From Norana najaformis (lineage: Eukaryota; Annelida; Clitellata; Crassiclitellata; Hormogastridae): a DNA stretch of 64,000 nt. Every line of letters begins with the position of its first letter. The stretch's first letter is position 1. Of this stretch, positions 61,650 to 64,000 are shown one piece after another. The position numbers and the translations under genes are program-made. The notes below the pieces were generated by a model. It searched no databases. It was not told where the DNA came from and worked only from the letters and a program-made list of their open reading frames with translations. The stretch spans positions 19,219,109-19,283,108 of the forward strand of contig OZ029921.1 in NCBI GenBank assembly GCA_964023275.1, read 5' to 3'.

Positions 61650-61800
61650 GATGCGGTAGCGCGCTGGGTCTATAATCCAACGATTGTGGGTTCGAACCTG
61701 CTAAGGGAACTCTGTGTAACAAACTTAGACAAGTTGCTTGCACACACTTGTCTCGCGCCTGGGGATCAGATTTACTGATCTTGAGCGCATAATAAATTCA
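61650..61800 (+). repeat. tRNA-derived SINE copy
   Basis: The head GATGCGGTAGCGCGCTGGGT has A-box-like spacing to a B-box-like GTGGGTTCGAACCTG. The body 'AGACAAGTTGCTTGCACAC' is related to T2. Confidence 0.75.
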
Positions 61801-62115
61801 TGACGTGTCCCGTTTATCCGCCTTCTCTTTCTCTGGTTATAAATAAGACTAGAGCTGTTCCTGGTGAATGGGCTTTTTCGGTTGCTGGATCTAAATTATG
61901 GAACTCCATCTATGTGTCTGTTCGTTTTGCTCAGTCGCTTCTCTCATTTCGTTCTCAACTTAAAACTTACCTTTTTCAGATTGTTTATCCACCGTAGGCT
62001 GCCTCTTTATCTTAGTGGACTGACCTTCTGGATATTAGCCTGATTGTGTATTGGCTTTGATGCGCCAGCGATTGATGCCTTGTGCATTAGACATCGGCGC
62101 ATTAGAAGTTAATAA
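61800..62115 (+). mobile_element. LINE 3' end (ORF2 C-terminus plus 3' UTR)
   Basis: Reads KTRAVPGEWAFSVAGSKLWN followed by SIYVSVRFAQSLLSFRSQLK and TYLF. This is the C-terminal signature of CR1/L2-like ORF2. The 3' UTR ('GTGGACTGACCTTCTGGAT', 'GCGCCAGCGATTGATGCC') and the (ATT)n tail match the degenerate element ending at 56335, and this copy is the less decayed of the two. Confidence 0.88.
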
Positions 62116-62639
62116 TTATTATTATAGTATTAGGCCTACTACACGCAATTGTGCGGGCGCCCAAGCAAGCAAACAGCTATCACATTCGTCTAAGAAACCA
62201 AGGAAAATGCCTTCGTGTATACAATTAGAAGTATTTATTGTTTGTGTTTATAGGCCTAAGTAGAATGCAGAAGTATTTATTGTTTACGTTAGCAACATTT
62301 GTAGCGGCTGCCAGAAACGTAGACTTCGAGCCCCCTTATCTTATGTCTCGAGTAGAGTTTTCCACCACTGCCTATAGCGCCTACCGTTTTTAACCCTAAT
62401 CGTATGTCTAAAGGGTTCGGGTTACTTGACAAAATTCATTTTAGGTTTAGGTACCATGTTCAAAAAGTATGATGCAATGCTATAAGTAATGTTAATTAAC
62501 GTAATGTAATGTTACTCTTAAGAAGCTTACGTCTGCGAATAGTTGATCACAAGGTTGAGATTTATACAGCGCCCAACGAAAGCTAAGTCACGGGAACCCC
62601 CTTATTCACAGCTACGGGAGTGAGTCTAATTATTTAAAT

Positions 62640-62860
62640 CTAAATTAGACAGTTTCAGGCTTATTTATTTTTATTTACATATTTATATATATTTACATAT
62701 TTATTTTATATGTTTAGATTATATTTCTTAATATTTTATTTATATATTTATTTCTATTTATAATAAATTTTTATTTTTATATTTAAATATTTTTTATTTA
62801 TACATTTATTTCCTAGGCATAAAAAAATTAGGGGCCTAAAATATTATATATATATATCTA
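62640..62860. repeat. AT-rich TTTATTTATA low-complexity tract
   Basis: Over 85% A+T with many TATTTATTTA runs, directly before the AGGCCTA array. Confidence 0.9.
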
Positions 62861-63300
62861 TCTTAGTAGGCCTACTAAATTTCCTAGGCCTAAAGGCCTA
62901 TTTAGGCCTAAAGGCCTACTAAATTTCCTAGGCCTAAAGGCCTATTTGGGCCTAAAGGCCTACATTTTAAAACGAATTTTCTAGCCCTAAAGGCCTATTT
63001 AGGCCTAAAGGCCTACTAAATTTCCTAGGCCTATTTAGGCCTAAAGGCCTACATTTAAAACGAATTTCCTAGGCCTAAAGGCCTATTTAGGCCTAAAGGC
63101 CTACTAAATTTCCTAGGCCTAAAGGCCTACACCCGTTCCTAGGCCTAAAGGCCTACTAATTTTTAAGTAAATTTCCTAGGCCTAAAGGCCTATTACCTTT
63201 CCTAGGCCTAAAAGGCCTATTTAGGCCTAAAGACCTATAACCGTTCCTAGGCCTAAAGGCCTACTAAATTTCATAGGCCTAAAGACCTTTCTAGGCCTAA
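62860..63300. repeat. AGGCCTA palindrome array
   Basis: Dozens of palindromic AGGCCT cores arranged as CCTAGGCCTAAAGGCCTA, separated by TTT or CTAAATTT spacers. The combined unit (about 43-48 bp) recurs irregularly with ACCCGT/ACGAAT variants. Both strands carry the same motif, so the array can form many nested hairpins. Confidence 0.95.
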
Positions 63301-63740
63301 AAAGCACAAAAATGGAGAAAAAGGTAACAAGAAAGGTAAAGATGCAGAAAGAGGAGAAAAAAGACAAAGAGAAAAAAGCTAATAAGAAAGGTGCAGATGT
63401 AGAAAGACAAGGTGCAGATGTAGAAAGACAAGGAAAAAAGCTAATAAGAAAGGTGCAGATGTAGAAAGACAAGGTGCAGATGTAGAAAGACAAGGAAAAA
63501 AGCTAATAAGAAAGGTGCAGATGTAGAAAGACAAGGTGCAGATGTAGAAAGACAAGGAAAAAGCTAATAAGAAAGGTGCAGATGTAGAAAGACAAGGTAC
63601 AGACGTAGAAAGACAAGGAGAAAAAATCTAATAAGAAAGATAAATATTTAGAAATACCTAACAAGGAGAAAAAAGCTAATAAGAAAGGTAAACATTTAGA
63701 AATACAAGTTAAACATGTAGAAAAAAGCTAATAAACAAGA
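63300..63740. repeat. 61-62-bp minisatellite (Lys-rich on plus)
   Basis: The unit is GGTGCAGATGTAGAAAGACA twice, then AGGAAAAAAGCTAATAAGAAA. The period measured at GCTAATAAG is 62, 62 and 61 bp. It decays toward 63740. From there to the end of the window no gene is visible. Confidence 0.9.
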
Positions 63741-64000
63741 TCGCTAATAAAGAAGGGTACAGATGCAGAAATACAAGCAGACAAAAGGAGAAATGAGAGG
63801 GAAGAAAAACGAAAGAAATAGACCTAAGCAGACATATAAATTGGCAAAAAAGAAAGTGTTCAATGTCCCGTTATTTACAACTGAAGGTCATGAACGGGCC
63901 TTCAACTCTTTCACTGCTTTTCCCTAAACATTTCTCTAATGCATCTTGGTTCATTTCCTTTTACTCTCTGCTTAGACAGAAAAACACACGAAGACAGACG

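Noticed and set aside
62860-63740. CRISPR-like array
   Set aside because: Repeats are irregular palindromes and minisatellites without unique equal-length spacers or cas genes, in a eukaryotic genome.

Overview
This is animal nuclear DNA. Genes are split by GT-AG introns, intergenic and intronic space is AT-rich, and there are many LINE/SINE fragments, simple repeats and minisatellites. The gene content (an ASZ1/GASZ orthologue, a TRPC-like channel, a coiled-coil CAP-Gly protein) together with short introns and tRNA-derived SINEs suggests a marine invertebrate. A deuterostome such as a hemichordate or echinoderm is plausible, but I cannot prove this from sequence alone. The palindrome TAGGCCTA is strikingly frequent throughout.

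Layout. 1-4.0 kb: the 3' end of a plus-strand gene whose last exons resemble the C-terminal tail of a TRPC-type cation channel. 5.5-24.9 kb: a large minus-strand gene with at least 15 exons, possibly with another at 27.15-27.39 kb. Read 5' to 3' (right to left) it encodes an acidic N-terminal region, a Ser/Pro-rich linker of about 400 residues, several coiled-coil exons and a complete C-terminal CAP-Gly domain spread over three exons. I checked splice phases exon by exon; three internal junctions do not close and probably hide small exons. It converges tail-to-tail with the TRPC-like gene. Its introns carry LINE pieces, minisatellites and a 56-nt snap-back palindrome.

27.8-30.2 kb: a nearly intact DNA transposon with imperfect inverted termini starting CACTGG, a 3-bp TTA duplication, an internal promoter (CRE palindrome plus TATA) and one intronless ORF broken by a single frameshift. 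Motifs in the ORF look like a CACTA/CMC-type DDE transposase. 31.6-40.7 kb: a complete 11-exon plus-strand ASZ1 (GASZ) gene for the germline piRNA pathway. Its spliced reading frame is 477 codons plus stop, with ankyrin repeats, a SAM domain and a C-terminal helix. One exon has a degenerate tandem copy in the next intron. 41.75-42.45 kb: a minus-strand single-exon ORF of 232 codons with no recognised family.

43-64 kb: no convincing host gene. It contains about ten same-orientation copies of a ~0.7-1 kb dispersed repeat (43.7-53 kb), tRNA-derived SINEs, degenerate non-LTR retrotransposons, a 115-bp satellite open in all three forward frames (60.9-61.5 kb), an AGGCCTA palindrome array (62.86-63.30 kb) and a 62-bp minisatellite (63.3-63.7 kb).

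The three host genes have no obvious common pathway. The notable juxtaposition is an ASZ1 gene, whose product acts in transposon silencing in other animals, lying about 1.4 kb downstream of a nearly intact transposon.
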